Shown here piece after piece: positions 1 to 8,576 of a DNA stretch of 64,000 nt. The notes beneath the pieces are model-generated. The model did no database searches, was not told the origin of the DNA, and saw only the letters and a program-made list of their open reading frames with translations. This DNA comes from SLRI01 sp964402505 (GTDB taxonomy: Bacteria; Pseudomonadota; Alphaproteobacteria; Geminicoccales; Geminicoccaceae): assembly GCA_964402505.1 (NCBI GenBank), contig CAYOCP010000025.1:8085-72084 (forward strand). Reading direction: 5' to 3'. Position 1 is the stretch's first letter, and every line of letters begins with the position of its first letter. A program made the position numbers and the translations under genes.

Positions 1-1
1 C

Positions 2-1729
2 ATGCGCACGCTCGCCATTCAGGGGCCGCAGATGGCGGCGGGGTTCGGGCCAGTGCCGACTATCATAACCACCATCGCCGGAGCGATCCTCGGTGCCGCG
101 TCGGCCATGCTCAGCTTCGGCGGCGAGACCGATGTGGCGCGGGAAGCGATCGACGAGCTGGCCGAGGCGGCCGAGAACCAGGCGCGCAAGCTCCTGGATA
201 CCGCCGACAGCACCGATCAGCTGATCGACCGCTACCGCACCATGTCGGACGAGCTGCGCAACCTCGTGCCGCTGATGGTCAGGCGCGACCTGATCGAGCT
301 TCAGTCGCAGCTGCAGGCTGTCGAGCGTGACGCGGCACGGGTGGTCGACCAGCTGGCCGAGCGGGCCGATCTCGACCTTTTCCGCCGCATGGCCCCGTTT
401 CGCGACGGCCGCGAGCTCAGCGCGGAGGAGGCGCGCCAGGTCGAGCTGATGGAGCGCTTCGGCGGCCTGGTCGATGCGTTCAGGGAGGGCGAGGCGCCGA
501 TCGGCGACTTCGTCCAGCGTCTCGACAGCCTGGCCCGTGAGTTCGAGGCCGACGATGCCGTGCAGGGCTATGTCTCCGAGCTCGTGGATCTCGGTGCGGC
601 GGCGGTCCAGGCCAAAGACGAGATCGCCCGCCTCGAGGCCGAGCTGGCGGCGATCGAGGGGAGTGCTACGCCGGCGCAAAGGGCGCTCCTGGAGAAGCCC
701 GAGGAGCCGGCAGGTAGGCGGTCGTCGCGGACCAGGGAGGACGAGGGCCCGAATCTCGGCTTCAAGCCGCCCGTCGATCGAGAATGGGCACTGCAGAACC
801 AGGCCATCGCCGAGCATACGGCGATGCAAGAAAAGCTGCAGAGAGTGGTCGCCGCTACGGCCGCCCTCGGCCGCCAGCGGGCGCTGGCCGAGCAGCAGCT
901 CGCGACCTTCGGCGCCGCGAATGCCAGCGAGATGCTGACCCTGGAGAGCGCCCGGCTGGAGCTGATCGGGCAGGGCATCGACCTGAACAGCGAGCAGGCG
1001 AGGGCCTATCTGGCTGAGGTCGCGGCGCTCGAGGAGGTCAAGTCGGGACTCGCCGAGGTGGAGCAGGAATCGCGGCGCGTCAGGATCGCCGCCGACGCCA
1101 TCGGCAATGCCTTCGCCACCGGCTTCGAGCGGGCGATTTTCGAGGCCCAATCGCTCAGCGACGCGGTCGCGGCGCTCGGCGAGGAGATCTCGCGGGTCCT
1201 GCTGCGCCAGATGGTGACCCAGCCGCTCGCAGGGGCGATCTCTGGAGGCATTGCGAGCCTCTTCGCCCCTGGTGCGGGGGCTGCCGGGGCCGGCGCCGGC
1301 GCCGGGGCGGGGGCCGGCTCGGGTGGTGCGGCCATCGGCTTCGGCGGCATTCTCGGCTTCGCCAAGGGCGGCGTGGTGGACGGGCCGACCGTCTTTCCCT
1401 TCGCCCGGGGGATCGGCCTGATGGGCGAGGCCGGGCCCGAGGCGATCCTGCCGCTCAAGCGCATGGCGGGCGGCGATCTCGGCGTGCAGGCCGAGCTCGG
1501 CGGCATCGGTGGCGGTGCCGGCGGGGGTGGCGGGGCGGTCAACCTCGAGGTCCGGGTGGTCAACCAGGGTCAGCCGCTCGAGGTCACCTCGACCCGGGAG
1601 AGCGAGGGGCCGGACGGCCGGCGGCTGATCGAGGTGATGGTGCAGTCGGCCGTGGGCGAGGGGCTCGCCAAGGGCCGCTTCGACCGATCGATGGCGAGCC
1701 GCTACGGCGTGAAGCCGGTGCCGCGATGA
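2..1729 (+). CDS. Phage tail tape-measure protein, C-terminal part
   Basis: Sets tail length and spans the lumen of a siphophage tail. Only the last 575 residues are visible; an ATG sits at base 2, but the frame is probably open beyond the window edge because lambda-type tape measures are longer. Residues 17-40 are hydrophobic, 45-240 and 260-360 are charged helical or coiled-coil. An Ala/Gly-rich stretch follows (about 420-445). The C-terminus carries the pattern FAKGGVVDGPTVF then GLMGEAGPEAILPL, which is typical of tape-measure C-termini. The gene opens the tail operon and is followed by tail-tip genes in the usual order. Family call is firm, the start is not. Confidence 0.85.
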   Translation: MRTLAIQGPQMAAGFGPVPTIITTIAGAILGAASAMLSFGGETDVAREAIDELAEAAENQARKLLDTADSTDQLIDRYRTMSDELRNLVPLMVRRDLIELQSQLQAVERDAARVVDQLAERADLDLFRRMAPFRDGRELSAEEARQVELMERFGGLVDAFREGEAPIGDFVQRLDSLAREFEADDAVQGYVSELVDLGAAAVQAKDEIARLEAELAAIEGSATPAQRALLEKPEEPAGRRSSRTREDEGPNLGFKPPVDREWALQNQAIAEHTAMQEKLQRVVAATAALGRQRALAEQQLATFGAANASEMLTLESARLELIGQGIDLNSEQARAYLAEVAALEEVKSGLAEVEQESRRVRIAADAIGNAFATGFERAIFEAQSLSDAVAALGEEISRVLLRQMVTQPLAGAISGGIASLFAPGAGAAGAGAGAGAGAGSGGAAIGFGGILGFAKGGVVDGPTVFPFARGIGLMGEAGPEAILPLKRMAGGDLGVQAELGGIGGGAGGGGGAVNLEVRVVNQGQPLEVTSTRESEGPDGRRLIEVMVQSAVGEGLAKGRFDRSMASRYGVKPVPR

Positions 1730-1772
1730 CCGGGGCCCTGATGAGACGGCCCCTGTCGCGAGGCCATGGCTG

Positions 1773-2123
1773 ATGCCGAGCTGGCCCGGCACGCTGCCGA
1801 CCCATGTCATGGTCCAGGGCTATGGCGAGACGCCGCCCAGGCTCGGCATCGAGAGTGCGATGGAGGCGGGGCCGCCCGCCACGCGCCGCCGCTTCACCGC
1901 CGGCGAGGCGCCGATCCGCTGCCGCATCGCCCTCACCGCGACGCAGAAGACGATCCTCGAAGCCTTCTTCAACGACACCTTGAAGAGCGGCTCGATCCAC
2001 TTCGACTGGGTGCATCCGGTGACCCGCGCCGCCTGCGTCATGCGCCTGGCAGCGCCGCCCGCCTTCACCGCCGAGAGCAGCGCCAGCTTCCTCGCCGACC
2101 TCGAGCTTCGGGTGCAGCCCTGA
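1773..2123 (+). CDS. Conserved phage tail-tip associated protein
   Basis: Small protein of 116 residues lying between the tape measure and the DUF1833 gene, the place where siphophages encode a minor tail or tip-assembly protein. It begins MPSWPGTLP and contains a Gly/Pro-rich N-terminus followed by an alpha/beta region (RRRFTAGEAPIRCRIALT, then GSIHFDWVHPV). Similar short proteins starting with a W-P-x-x-L-P pattern occur at this position in many phages; their exact role is unknown to me. Its TGA overlaps the next ATG (ATGA type coupling at 2121-2125). The ATG at 1766 in another frame gives a shadow and was not used. Confidence 0.75.
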   Translation: MPSWPGTLPTHVMVQGYGETPPRLGIESAMEAGPPATRRRFTAGEAPIRCRIALTATQKTILEAFFNDTLKSGSIHFDWVHPVTRAACVMRLAAPPAFTAESSASFLADLELRVQP

Positions 2124-2602
2124 TGGCGCGGACGATCTCCGCCCCGGTCAAGGCCGGCATGCTCGCCCAGGCGACGGCGGAGGGGCTGCTCACCCTGCTC
2201 GAGATCACCCATGCCGACCTGCCGGCCCCTGTCCGCCTCTCGAACGACCGGGTCGACACGGTCTCGAACGGCGAGACCTACACGGCCTTCCCCTTCGAGC
2301 TGGTGCTGCCGGACGAGCAGGAGGGGCGGCCGCCGGCCGGCGAGCTCAGGGTCGCCAATATCAGCCGCGAGATCACCCTCTGGCTGCGCCAGCTGGGCTC
2401 TGCCCCGGACTGCACCATCCGCCTGGTGCGCCTCGACGATCCGGACACGGTCGAGGCCGAGTTCGCCGGCCTGCGTTTCCAGGAGCCGCAATGGTCGTCG
2501 AGCGACCCGGACATCCGCATCCGCCTCGAGAGTGGCGGGCGGGGTGCCAGGCGCTTCCCGAGCGGCCGGTTCGACCCCTCCGGCTTTCCGGGGCTCTTTT
2601 GA
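2123..2602 (+). CDS. DUF1833 family phage tail protein
   Basis: Protein of 159 residues with the features of the DUF1833 family: N-terminal helix, then LLEITHADLPAPVRLSND, then a beta-rich body that contains PFELVLPDEQEG and ISREITLWLRQL, and an Arg/Phe-rich end. In siphophages this family sits just before an NlpC/P60 gene and a J-like tip gene, as here, and is thought to be part of the tail tip. The start overlaps the upstream stop by one base and the stop overlaps the next ATG by one base, so the three small genes are translationally coupled. Confidence 0.8.
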   Translation: MARTISAPVKAGMLAQATAEGLLTLLEITHADLPAPVRLSNDRVDTVSNGETYTAFPFELVLPDEQEGRPPAGELRVANISREITLWLRQLGSAPDCTIRLVRLDDPDTVEAEFAGLRFQEPQWSSSDPDIRIRLESGGRGARRFPSGRFDPSGFPGLF

Positions 2603-3024
2603 TGACGTGCTGGCCACCGGAACGGAACCTCGACTGGCTGGCGTCGGATCTCGCCAACCTGCCCTGGCGGACGGGCGGCCGGGAGCGGGACGGGGTCGAT
2701 TGCTGGGGCCTGCTCCGGCTCGCCTACCAAAAGCTCGGCATCGAGCTCGAGGATTTCGACGGGCTGGTGCCGACCGCCGCCCGCGCCGCCGCCGAGCGGG
2801 AGCGCTGGCACCCGGTCGCGGCCGGGCGCGAGCGGCCGGGCGACGCGGCGCTGTTCCAGGCCGCCGGCTGGCCCGGCCATGTCGGCCTCGTCATCCGCCG
2901 GCCATTGATGCTGCACATCCTGGAAGGGCGCTATTCCGGGCTCGAGCGCTATGACGGCCCGCTCTGGCGGCCGCGGCTCCAGGGCTTCTGGCGGCACCCG
3001 GCCCGGGCGGGGCAACCCGCATGA
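2602..3024 (+). CDS. NlpC/P60 family phage tail-tip hydrolase
   Basis: Predicted cysteine peptidase of 140 residues, of the kind carried at phage tail tips to cleave peptidoglycan peptides during DNA entry (lambda gpK-like). Visible catalytic residues are Cys34 in GVDCWGLLRLAY, His93 in WPGHVGLV and a third polar residue near His105. The chain is short for NlpC/P60 proteins but normal for the stand-alone phage version. The ATG overlaps the stop of the DUF1833 gene, and the stop overlaps the start of the tip gene by four bases (ATGA at 3021). Confidence 0.85.
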   Translation: MTCWPPERNLDWLASDLANLPWRTGGRERDGVDCWGLLRLAYQKLGIELEDFDGLVPTAARAAAERERWHPVAAGRERPGDAALFQAAGWPGHVGLVIRRPLMLHILEGRYSGLERYDGPLWRPRLQGFWRHPARAGQPA

Positions 3025-6000
3025 CCGGGCCTCTCGCCTTGCCCGCCAGCATGGTCGCGGTCGCCGCCCGGCCGCACCCCTTCGACCTCGCGCGCGTGAC
3101 CCGCTGCGTGCCGCCGGGCACCACGCTCGCCGCCATCGTCGCCGCCGAGATCCCGGCGCCATGGATGGATCAGGCGCGCGTCCGGCTCGCCGGCGAGCCG
3201 ATCGACCCGGCGATCTGGCGGCTGGTCCGGCCCAAGGCCGGCACCACGGTCGAGATCACCGTCGTCCCGGCCGGCGGCAATGCGCTGCGCACGGTCCTGA
3301 TGATCGCCGTGGTAGCGGGGGCGATCGCCTTCGCCCCCTATCTGGTGCCTGCGGCCGTCACCGCCGCGGGCTATGGCGCCTTCGCCACGGCGGTCATCAC
3401 GGCCGGGCTGACGACGGTCGGCATGCTCGCCGTCAACGCCCTGGTGCCGCCGCAGCAGCCGGGCCTCTCCTCTGGCGGCCGCGCCTCGCCGACCTACAGC
3501 CTCTCCGGCACCCGCAACACCGCGCGGCCGCGCACGACCATCCCGGTGGTGCTCGGCCGGCATCGCATCACTCCGCCGCTCGCCGCCCAGGTGACCTCCT
3601 ACATGGCGGGCGCCGACCTGCGCTTTCGCATGCTCTGCTCGCTCGGCTACGGGCCGCTCTTCGTCGAGGACGTGCGCCTCGGCGAGACGCCGGCCGCGGC
3701 CTTCGCCGACCTCGCCGTGGCCATCGACGAGGGCGAGGCGGGCGTGGCACCCACGGTCGCCCTCTTCGCCGACACGCCCTTCCAGGACAGCCTGAACGAC
3801 GCTCTCACGAAGAGCGTCGGCTGGATCACCCGCACCACCCAGCCGGACACCGACGAGATCGGCATCGACACGGCGGCACCCGAGGGGCTGGTCGGCTACG
3901 GCAAGAAGACGGGCGACCGCTTCGGCCAGTCGGTGACCATCGAGAACCAGTACCGCCTGGCCGGCGAGGAGGAGTGGATCGCGCTCGCCGACACGGTGCT
4001 GTCGGCCAACACCACCTCGGCCGTGCGCGCGAGCTTCACCGTCGAGGTGGCGCGCGGCCAGTACGAGGTGCGCCGGCGGCGGGTCACCGACGATGCGACC
4101 GAGGACACCAAGCGCAACAAGACCGTCTGGACGGTGCTGCGCTCGATCCGCCATGTCGAGCCGATCGCCGAGCCGGGCACGGCCGCCATCGCCATCGACG
4201 GCAAGGTCGGCGAGCAGCTGCAGGGCTATATCGACGAGCTGAACTGCGTCGCCACCTCCGTCTGCCCGGACTGGGACAGCGGGACCGAGGCCTGGGTGGA
4301 GCGGGCGACCCGCAACCCGGCCGCGCTCTATCGCCGGGTGCTGCAGGGTGCCGGGGCTGCCGATCCCGTGCCCGACGCGCAGATCGACCTGGAGCGGCTC
4401 GCCTACTGGCACGATCTCTGCGTAGTCCGGGGCTACACCTGCGACCTGGTCGTCGACTTCGCGGCCGATGACGAGGAGATCCTCGCCATCATCGCCGCCT
4501 GCGGCCGGGCGGTCCCCGCCAGGCCCGACGGCCGCTGGTCGGTGGCGATCGACGAGCCGCTGAGCCTGGTCGTCCAGGAGCTGACGCCGCGCTCGATCAT
4601 GGGCTTTCGCCAGCGGCGCCTCTTCATCCAGGAGGCGCACGCGCTGCGCATCCCCTTCACCAACGCCGCGGAGGGCTACGAGCTCGACGAGCGCACGGTC
4701 TATGCCGACGGCTTCGACGTCTCGACGGCGACGCGGATCGAGGAGGCCGAGCTGCCCGGGGTCACCGATGCCGGGCTCATCCATCATTTCGGGCGGCTGA
4801 TGCTGGCCCGCGCCCGCTTCGCCCAGGAGACGACCGAGGTCGACCTCGACTGGCGCAACCTGGTGGCCACCAAGGGCGACCTGGTGCGGGTCGCGCACGA
4901 CATCGTGCTCTGGGGCTCGGGCTGGGGCCGGATCAAGTCGCTGACGCTGGATGGCGAAGGCGACGCGGTGCTGCTCGCCCTGGACGAGCGCATCGTCATG
5001 GAGGGCGGGCGGGACTATGTGGCGCGGATCCAGCGGGCCGATGGCACGAGCCTCGAGGTGCCCCTGCAGAACCGCGTGGGCGAGTCGGCCGAGCTGGCGC
5101 CCGCAGCACCGATCGCCGCCGAGGATCTCCCTGCCATCGGCGACCAGGTGATCGTCGGCGAGGCGGGCAGCGAGGCGCAGCTCCTCGTCGTGCTCGGCAT
5201 CACGCCGGGCCCGGATCTCACGGCGACCCTGACCTGCGCGCCATATGTCGATCTCTCGGCCGTCGCCGACGAGCCGATCCCGCCCTTCACCAGCCTCGTC
5301 ACGCCACCCGTCGGCTTCGAGGTGCCGATCATCGAGAGCATCCGCTCGGACGAGACGGTGGCGCAACGCGAGGTCGACGGTGCGGTCCATCTGCGCGCGG
5401 TGGTCACCATCTTCGGCGACGGCGCGCGCCCGCTCACCCGGATCGAAGGGCTCGAGCTGCGCTGGCGCCAGGCCGGGTCCGGCGGCGCCTGGCGCCACGT
5501 CCAGGCCGGCCGGGACGCGGTCGAGGTCTGGCTCGACGGCGTGGAGGCCGGCTCGACGATCGAGGTCCAGGCGCGCTGGCGGGGGGTCGGTGCGCTCGCC
5601 GGCGCCTGGTCGCCCGTGGTCGAGCACGCGATCGTCGGCGTCAACCTGCCGCCGCCCGACGTCACGATCGTCTGGCAGGACGGCGACCGGATGCGCTGGC
5701 AGGCCGTGCTCGACGTCGATCACCAGGGCTGGCTGCTGCGCACCACGAGCGAGGCGGGCACGCCCTGGGCGGCGGCGCAGCCGCTGCATGCCGGCGTCTA
5801 TTCCAGCGACTGGGTCGGCGTCGACGTGCTGCCGGCGAGCGCCGTCGAGCTGCTCGTCAAGGCCGTCACCAAGGGCGGCATCGAGAGCGCTGTCGCGGCA
5901 CGGGGGGTGGTCGCCACTGGCGCCGGCGACGGGGCCGGGCGTTGGCCCATCGCCATCGCCGACCTGCGGGCCCAGGGCTGGCCCGGCCGGCGCGGCAGTG

Positions 6001-6704
6001 CCGAGGTCGAGGACGGGGACCTGGTGGCCACCTCCTCCACCGCCATGTGGCCCGACCCCGCGGCCGCCGCCTGGCCCGATCCGGCGGGTGCCGCCTTCGA
6101 CGTCGCCTGGGATGCGCTCGCCTACGACGTCACCTGGACGGTGCCGGAGGCGGCGCTGCTCTCCGACGTCATCGTCATCTCCTTCGCGATCGAGGGGCCG
6201 GGGGCGCTGACGGTCGAGTGGATCTCCGATGCCATCGTCGAGCTGGCGACCGGCGACGACTACGACGAGGCCATCGACCAGACGGAGCCCATGCCGAGCC
6301 CCAGCCTGCCCTATCGCACGCTGGCATCGACGGAGAGCAGCCGGCCGCCGGTGCCCTATCGCGGCCCCATCGTGCCGGTGCTCGGCGAGACGCTGCGCCT
6401 CGCCGTGTCGATTCCGGGCGGCCAGGGCGCCAGGCCGGTGCTGTCGGCGCTCTCCATCACGCTCGAGGCGGCGATCGTCACCGAGATGCTGGCGGACCGG
6501 GCGATCGAGGTCGGCGGCTCGCGCGTGCCGACGGCGCGCAGCCTGCGGCAGATCGTCGGTGCATCGGGACTGCTGCGCTCCGGTGCCACGGTGCTGCGGA
6601 CGCTCGACAAGAGCGACCCCGGGCTGGGTGCCCTGATCGCCGCCTACGACGCTGCCGGCACATCCGTCGCGGCCACGGCCGACATCGCCATCACGGGGGT
6701 CTGA
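3021..6704 (+). CDS. Phage tail-tip / host-specificity protein J-like
   Basis: Large tail-tip protein of 1227 residues that probably forms the central baseplate hub and contacts the host receptor. A hydrophobic segment at about residues 92-148 is typical of TipJ-type proteins and is followed by RPRTTIPVVLGRHRITPPLA, a conserved early pattern. The middle is beta-rich and hub-like; residues about 770-1000 show fibronectin-like strand patterns (IEVQARWRGVGALAGAWS). The position after NlpC/P60 and before fibre genes supports the assignment. A long open frame on the opposite strand (2949-6749) is a GC-rich shadow. Confidence 0.85.
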   Translation: MTGPLALPASMVAVAARPHPFDLARVTRCVPPGTTLAAIVAAEIPAPWMDQARVRLAGEPIDPAIWRLVRPKAGTTVEITVVPAGGNALRTVLMIAVVAGAIAFAPYLVPAAVTAAGYGAFATAVITAGLTTVGMLAVNALVPPQQPGLSSGGRASPTYSLSGTRNTARPRTTIPVVLGRHRITPPLAAQVTSYMAGADLRFRMLCSLGYGPLFVEDVRLGETPAAAFADLAVAIDEGEAGVAPTVALFADTPFQDSLNDALTKSVGWITRTTQPDTDEIGIDTAAPEGLVGYGKKTGDRFGQSVTIENQYRLAGEEEWIALADTVLSANTTSAVRASFTVEVARGQYEVRRRRVTDDATEDTKRNKTVWTVLRSIRHVEPIAEPGTAAIAIDGKVGEQLQGYIDELNCVATSVCPDWDSGTEAWVERATRNPAALYRRVLQGAGAADPVPDAQIDLERLAYWHDLCVVRGYTCDLVVDFAADDEEILAIIAACGRAVPARPDGRWSVAIDEPLSLVVQELTPRSIMGFRQRRLFIQEAHALRIPFTNAAEGYELDERTVYADGFDVSTATRIEEAELPGVTDAGLIHHFGRLMLARARFAQETTEVDLDWRNLVATKGDLVRVAHDIVLWGSGWGRIKSLTLDGEGDAVLLALDERIVMEGGRDYVARIQRADGTSLEVPLQNRVGESAELAPAAPIAAEDLPAIGDQVIVGEAGSEAQLLVVLGITPGPDLTATLTCAPYVDLSAVADEPIPPFTSLVTPPVGFEVPIIESIRSDETVAQREVDGAVHLRAVVTIFGDGARPLTRIEGLELRWRQAGSGGAWRHVQAGRDAVEVWLDGVEAGSTIEVQARWRGVGALAGAWSPVVEHAIVGVNLPPPDVTIVWQDGDRMRWQAVLDVDHQGWLLRTTSEAGTPWAAAQPLHAGVYSSDWVGVDVLPASAVELLVKAVTKGGIESAVAARGVVATGAGDGAGRWPIAIADLRAQGWPGRRGSAEVEDGDLVATSSTAMWPDPAAAAWPDPAGAAFDVAWDALAYDVTWTVPEAALLSDVIVISFAIEGPGALTVEWISDAIVELATGDDYDEAIDQTEPMPSPSLPYRTLASTESSRPPVPYRGPIVPVLGETLRLAVSIPGGQGARPVLSALSITLEAAIVTEMLADRAIEVGGSRVPTARSLRQIVGASGLLRSGATVLRTLDKSDPGLGALIAAYDAAGTSVAATADIAITGV

Positions 6705-6705
6705 C

Positions 6706-7824
6706 ATGCAGAATCCAGCTCTCAACCCGTGGCCCGGTTCGGTCGGCACCTGGGGCGGTTCCGAGACCGAGTGGAACCGTCATTCCGAGGCGCTGCTCAC
6801 CTCTTTCGCGATCTCGCCCAGGACGACGGTGGCGCTGGACTCGGCCGGGGCGGCCGCCGTCGCCACGGGCTGCGTCGCCATCGCCAGATACTGGGACGAC
6901 CCGACCGAGGTCACCGACCTCGAGACGATCGGGCTGGACCTGCCGGAGGGGCGGGTCCTGGTCGTCACCCTGGCCGACGCGGCGCATCCGATCACGCTCA
7001 GGCACCAGGCGGTCGACGGATCGACGGACGGTGAGCTGGATCTCGCCGGTGGCGAGGATGTCGAGCTCACGACGCTCGATCAGGCCGTCATCTTGCAGCG
7101 TATCGGCAATCGCTGGCGGGAGATCCTGTTCCGCGGCCTCTGGGACGTGCGCTATGTCGCGAAGGCGGTCACGTCCAGCCGCAGCCTGGCCGCGGACGAT
7201 GCGCTCTTCCGCGTCAGCGGTGGCGTGCTCACGATCACCACGCTCATGGTCCGGCACACATCGCCTTCGACGGCCGTGGTGCTCACCCAGCCGGATGCCC
7301 TGGCCGCCGGCCTCTACTTCGCGATCGCGCAAGCCGCCGACCAGACGGGCGCCGTCTCTGTCGCGCGGCAGACGACGGGCACGGTCAACGGTGCTGCGAG
7401 CGTGGCGCTCGCTGGCCCGGGTGCTTCGGCAACCCTCATCATCGACGGCACCGGTCCGGCCACGGGGCGCCTCGAGGGCGAGACCGCCGAGCCGTCGGAC
7501 ATGGGCGACCAGGCGGTGGCGAACCACCGATCGAGGAAGGTGACCCTCTCGGGCGCACAGACATTGAACGCCGCAACCGCTCCCTCGGGGTGCACCGTCA
7601 TCAACACGGGTGCCGCCGCAACCTGGGCCGTGCCCAGCCGTGTGGCGAACGACCAGACATCCGTCGGCATGGTGATCCACAATCGCGGCTCGGGCGACAT
7701 CACCTTGTCGGCCAGCGGCGTCACCATCAAGGGCGCGACGACGGTCGCTGTCGATGGATCCGCAACGCTCGAGTGGGAGCACGACGGCAGCTCGACGGAG
7801 TACTGCTGGGCGAGGGCGACCTGA
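6706..7824 (+). CDS. Phage tail fibre-region protein, function unknown
   Basis: Protein of 372 residues directly downstream of the tip gene. Begins MQNPALNPWPGSVGTWGG; the rest is rich in Thr, Ala, Val and Gly with repeated short strands, as in trimeric beta-structured fibre proteins. No catalytic motif is seen. The C-terminal stretch (residues about 265-372, SRKVTLSGAQTLNAATAP onward) looks like a domain used to package tail-fibre tips. Its stop overlaps the next ATG, which suggests a fibre operon. I do not recognise the family precisely. Confidence 0.6.
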   Translation: MQNPALNPWPGSVGTWGGSETEWNRHSEALLTSFAISPRTTVALDSAGAAAVATGCVAIARYWDDPTEVTDLETIGLDLPEGRVLVVTLADAAHPITLRHQAVDGSTDGELDLAGGEDVELTTLDQAVILQRIGNRWREILFRGLWDVRYVAKAVTSSRSLAADDALFRVSGGVLTITTLMVRHTSPSTAVVLTQPDALAAGLYFAIAQAADQTGAVSVARQTTGTVNGAASVALAGPGASATLIIDGTGPATGRLEGETAEPSDMGDQAVANHRSRKVTLSGAQTLNAATAPSGCTVINTGAAATWAVPSRVANDQTSVGMVIHNRGSGDITLSASGVTIKGATTVAVDGSATLEWEHDGSSTEYCWARAT

Positions 7825-8576
7825 TGTCTCTTGCCCGCACCTGCGCTCCGGGCATCACCGCATCGGGTGGCGAGTCCGCGCCAGAGTTCGTCACGCCCAC
7901 CCTGGGCACGCCGACGGCCGAGGTCGAGAACACGCAGGCGAACAATCTCACGAAGCGAATCACCCACACGACGACGACGGGCGACTGCCTCCTGGTCGGC
8001 ACCACCAGGTCGAATGGCAACCCGTCGCCGTATTTCACCTCGGCCGAGGCCTTCGACGACGAGGAAGAGTCCGCCGGCAGCTTCACCTTCATCGAAGATG
8101 CCGGGATCGGCGGCTCGAACAACATGATGGCCGGGGCCTTCTTCATCCGCGGCCTTGCCCCCGGCACCTATGGCTTCGATGTCACCTTCTCGCGCGACGT
8201 CACGCGCGACTTCGTGCTCTATGCGGTCGACGTGACGAACATGCGCCAGGCCGGCTCGCCGATCGGCTCGGCGGTCCAGGCGCACAGCACGGTCGCTGGC
8301 GACACGATCACCCTGTCCATCACCCCGACCGATGCCGATTCGCGGATCGTGGCCTTCCAGGGGATCAATGTCGGCGCCGCCGCCATCCCGGCCACGGGCG
8401 TCGAGTGCACGGCTCTGGACAGCGACCCGACCGGCAATGCCACCGACATTTCCGGCGCGATCGGCCAGGCCGTCGCCGACGACACCGATGCGCGGGACGT
8501 GGGCTTCGACTGGGCCGGTGCTTCCTCGAACCAGGCAACGATCGTCTTCGAGCTGCTGCCCGGGGAGGCGTCATGA
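7824..8576 (+). CDS. Phage structural protein of fibre cluster, unknown
   Basis: Protein of 250 residues, mostly predicted beta strands with many Thr, Ser and Gly, no cysteine-rich or enzymatic motif. A segment near residues 100-115 (FFIRGLAPGTYGFDVTFS) resembles a fibronectin- or carbohydrate-binding-like sandwich, and the end (ATIVFELLPG) is the usual last strand of such domains. Coupled by one-base overlaps to the genes on both sides, so it is probably an appendage component made with the spike. Family not recognised. Confidence 0.6.
   Translation: MSLARTCAPGITASGGESAPEFVTPTLGTPTAEVENTQANNLTKRITHTTTTGDCLLVGTTRSNGNPSPYFTSAEAFDDEEESAGSFTFIEDAGIGGSNNMMAGAFFIRGLAPGTYGFDVTFSRDVTRDFVLYAVDVTNMRQAGSPIGSAVQAHSTVAGDTITLSITPTDADSRIVAFQGINVGAAAIPATGVECTALDSDPTGNATDISGAIGQAVADDTDARDVGFDWAGASSNQATIVFELLPGEAS

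Noticed and set aside
2949..6749. Open frame of 1266 codons on the minus strand
   Set aside because: It mirrors the tail-tip gene in a GC-rich region; its product is Arg/Gly/Asp-rich with no domain, and no Shine-Dalgarno or operon logic supports it.
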